DNA from: Bacteriovoracaceae bacterium
Lineage (GTDB): Bacteria; Bdellovibrionota; UBA1018
Reading direction: 5' to 3'
NCBI GenBank assembly: GCA_023250755.1
Contig: JAHFAC010000097.1
Location: forward strand, 1-6,689
DNA: 6,689 nt
The notes beneath the pieces were generated by a model. It did not search any database, had not been told where the DNA came from, and saw only the letters and a list, made by a program, of their open reading frames with translations. The position numbers and the translations under genes are program-made. Shown piece after piece: positions 5,909 to 6,689 of this stretch (the stretch's first letter is position 1; the number at the start of each line of letters is the position of its first letter).

Positions 5909-6689
5909 CCCGCGTTACTGAAAAAACAGTTTGTTCCTGGCTCTCACTGATCCCGATTGGCATAGTCTGGTTTGGCGTGATCTATTTTCTGGCACCTCAT
6001 CTTGTGCCGTTGGTCGAGCACTATCCCCAGGCAAGCCAAGTATTTCTCAAAAGGAGCTTAATCGATTGTAGGCCGGAGCCCCTTGAGCACCTTCGATATA
6101 TTCTCACAATCTTGCTCATCCCTTTGTTGTTTGTGATTTTTATGACGGTCTATCCGCATATGAAACGGCTTGGGAATTTTGGAGTGAATCTCGTTCTTTT
6201 ACTGCAAAGCTTGCTTCTTGGCTTTGCTGTTTTTCTTGGTATTTATCAGAACCGGTATGTCCATGCCTATTTCTCTGGTTTTTACTATATTAATACGGCG
6301 TTCTGTTTGGGATTGTTTTTTCTACTGCGCTGGGGAATGCGAAAGGGAAAACTAGATTTTCGGCGTCACTTTGCCGCATCCAGTTTTAAGTCCATCGTAC
6401 CCATATTCATTTTAATTTATACTGCAATACGCCTTTTGCCCTCACTCTTCACAGACGGAAATTTTAGCGAAGCCTACGGAACCGTTAGCTACCACCTGCC
6501 CTTCACGATGAACGAGTTCGCAGCAGTCTTGAATGGACGGACCCCAGACGTCGATTTTTTCCCGCAATATCAAACTTTAACGCCTTACCTGCTTATGCCG
6601 TTTTTCAAAGTGCTCGGTATTTCTATCACCAGTTATACGGCGGCCATGGCTTTTCTCTCTCTTTTTGGCTTTTTTTTGCTATTTCTTGT
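5905..6689 (+). CDS. Polytopic membrane protein of unknown function, possibly GT-C-like; 3' end outside the window
   Basis: I do not recognise the family firmly. An uninterrupted frame runs from TTG 5905 off the window end (261 codons). TTG is the only usual start between the in-frame stop at 5893 and the first membrane segment, and TTGA overlaps the dksA stop by 4 nt, fitting coupled translation; no Shine-Dalgarno is seen. Hydrophobic segments lie at about 10-30, 63-83, 93-114, 123-142, 161-180, 225-240 and 244 onward. A polar loop at 182-224 carries TDGNFSEAYG, SYHLPF and LNGRTPDVDFFPQY before LTPYLLMPFF. A G-x-x-P-x-V-D-F-x-x-Q-Y pattern followed by PYLL is reminiscent of large integral-membrane glycosyltransferases of the GT-C/PMT-like kind, whose first outer loop carries acidic catalytic residues (here perhaps D184/E189). 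That function is inference; existence of the gene is well supported. Confidence 0.78.
   Translation, partial: MTRVTEKTVCSWLSLIPIGIVWFGVIYFLAPHLVPLVEHYPQASQVFLKRSLIDCRPEPLEHLRYILTILLIPLLFVIFMTVYPHMKRLGNFGVNLVLLLQSLLLGFAVFLGIYQNRYVHAYFSGFYYINTAFCLGLFFLLRWGMRKGKLDFRRHFAASSFKSIVPIFILIYTAIRLLPSLFTDGNFSEAYGTVSYHLPFTMNEFAAVLNGRTPDVDFFPQYQTLTPYLLMPFFKVLGISITSYTAAMAFLSLFGFFLLFL

Noticed and set aside
1..6689. Search for CRISPR, tRNA/rRNA, transposase or phage signatures
   Set aside because: No spaced direct repeats, cloverleaf-like segments, terminal inverted repeats or transposase/integrase motifs were seen in reading both strands.

Overview
The window is ordinary bacterial chromosome, gene-dense and of moderate GC by eye. 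It has no RNA genes, insertion sequences, CRISPR arrays or phage genes that I could recognise. The gene content points to Bdellovibrionota or a related former deltaproteobacterial lineage. The main reason is a close homologue of the Myxococcus/Bdellovibrio polarity GTPase MglA, joined to recR on one side and to a DksA-type zinc-finger gene on the other. No mglB is visible. This lineage assignment is inference from gene content and remembered biology; no search was run.

Layout. (1) 2-787 (+) is the C-terminal three quarters of MltG, a peptidoglycan lytic transglycosylase. (2) 794 back to 1385 (-) is a complete methylguanine-DNA methyltransferase that converges on mltG with only 4 nt between the stop codons. 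(3) 1429-2460 (+) is an MscS-type mechanosensitive channel, divergent from the methyltransferase across a 43-nt gap. A sigma70-like promoter for the methyltransferase overlaps the start codon of the channel gene. (4) 2461-2557 is a 97-nt gap with no clear terminator or strong promoter. (5) 2558-6689 (+) is a tightly packed run: dnaX, recR, mglA, a dksA-family gene, and a polytopic membrane protein cut by the window edge. Junctions in this run are 8 nt overlapping, 0 nt, 1 nt overlapping and 4 nt overlapping, so one mRNA with coupled translation is very likely.

How the genes fit together. dnaX (clamp loader) and recR (recombinational gap repair) form a widely conserved replication/repair pair, but the ybaB/ebfC gene that normally sits between them is missing. 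The same transcript continues into mglA, a polarity switch GTPase needed for type IV pili and prey invasion in Bdellovibrio. It then reads into a DksA-like RNA polymerase factor and an unrecognised membrane protein with a GT-C-like look. Polarity and growth control are thus tied to replication/repair genes by translational coupling. Two homopolymer runs sit exactly at gene junctions: A6 at dnaX/recR and G8 at mglA/dksA. Both are placed so that slippage would change or fuse products. These junctions and the mglA operon are the most interesting parts of an otherwise housekeeping region. I found no convincing undescribed multi-gene system.
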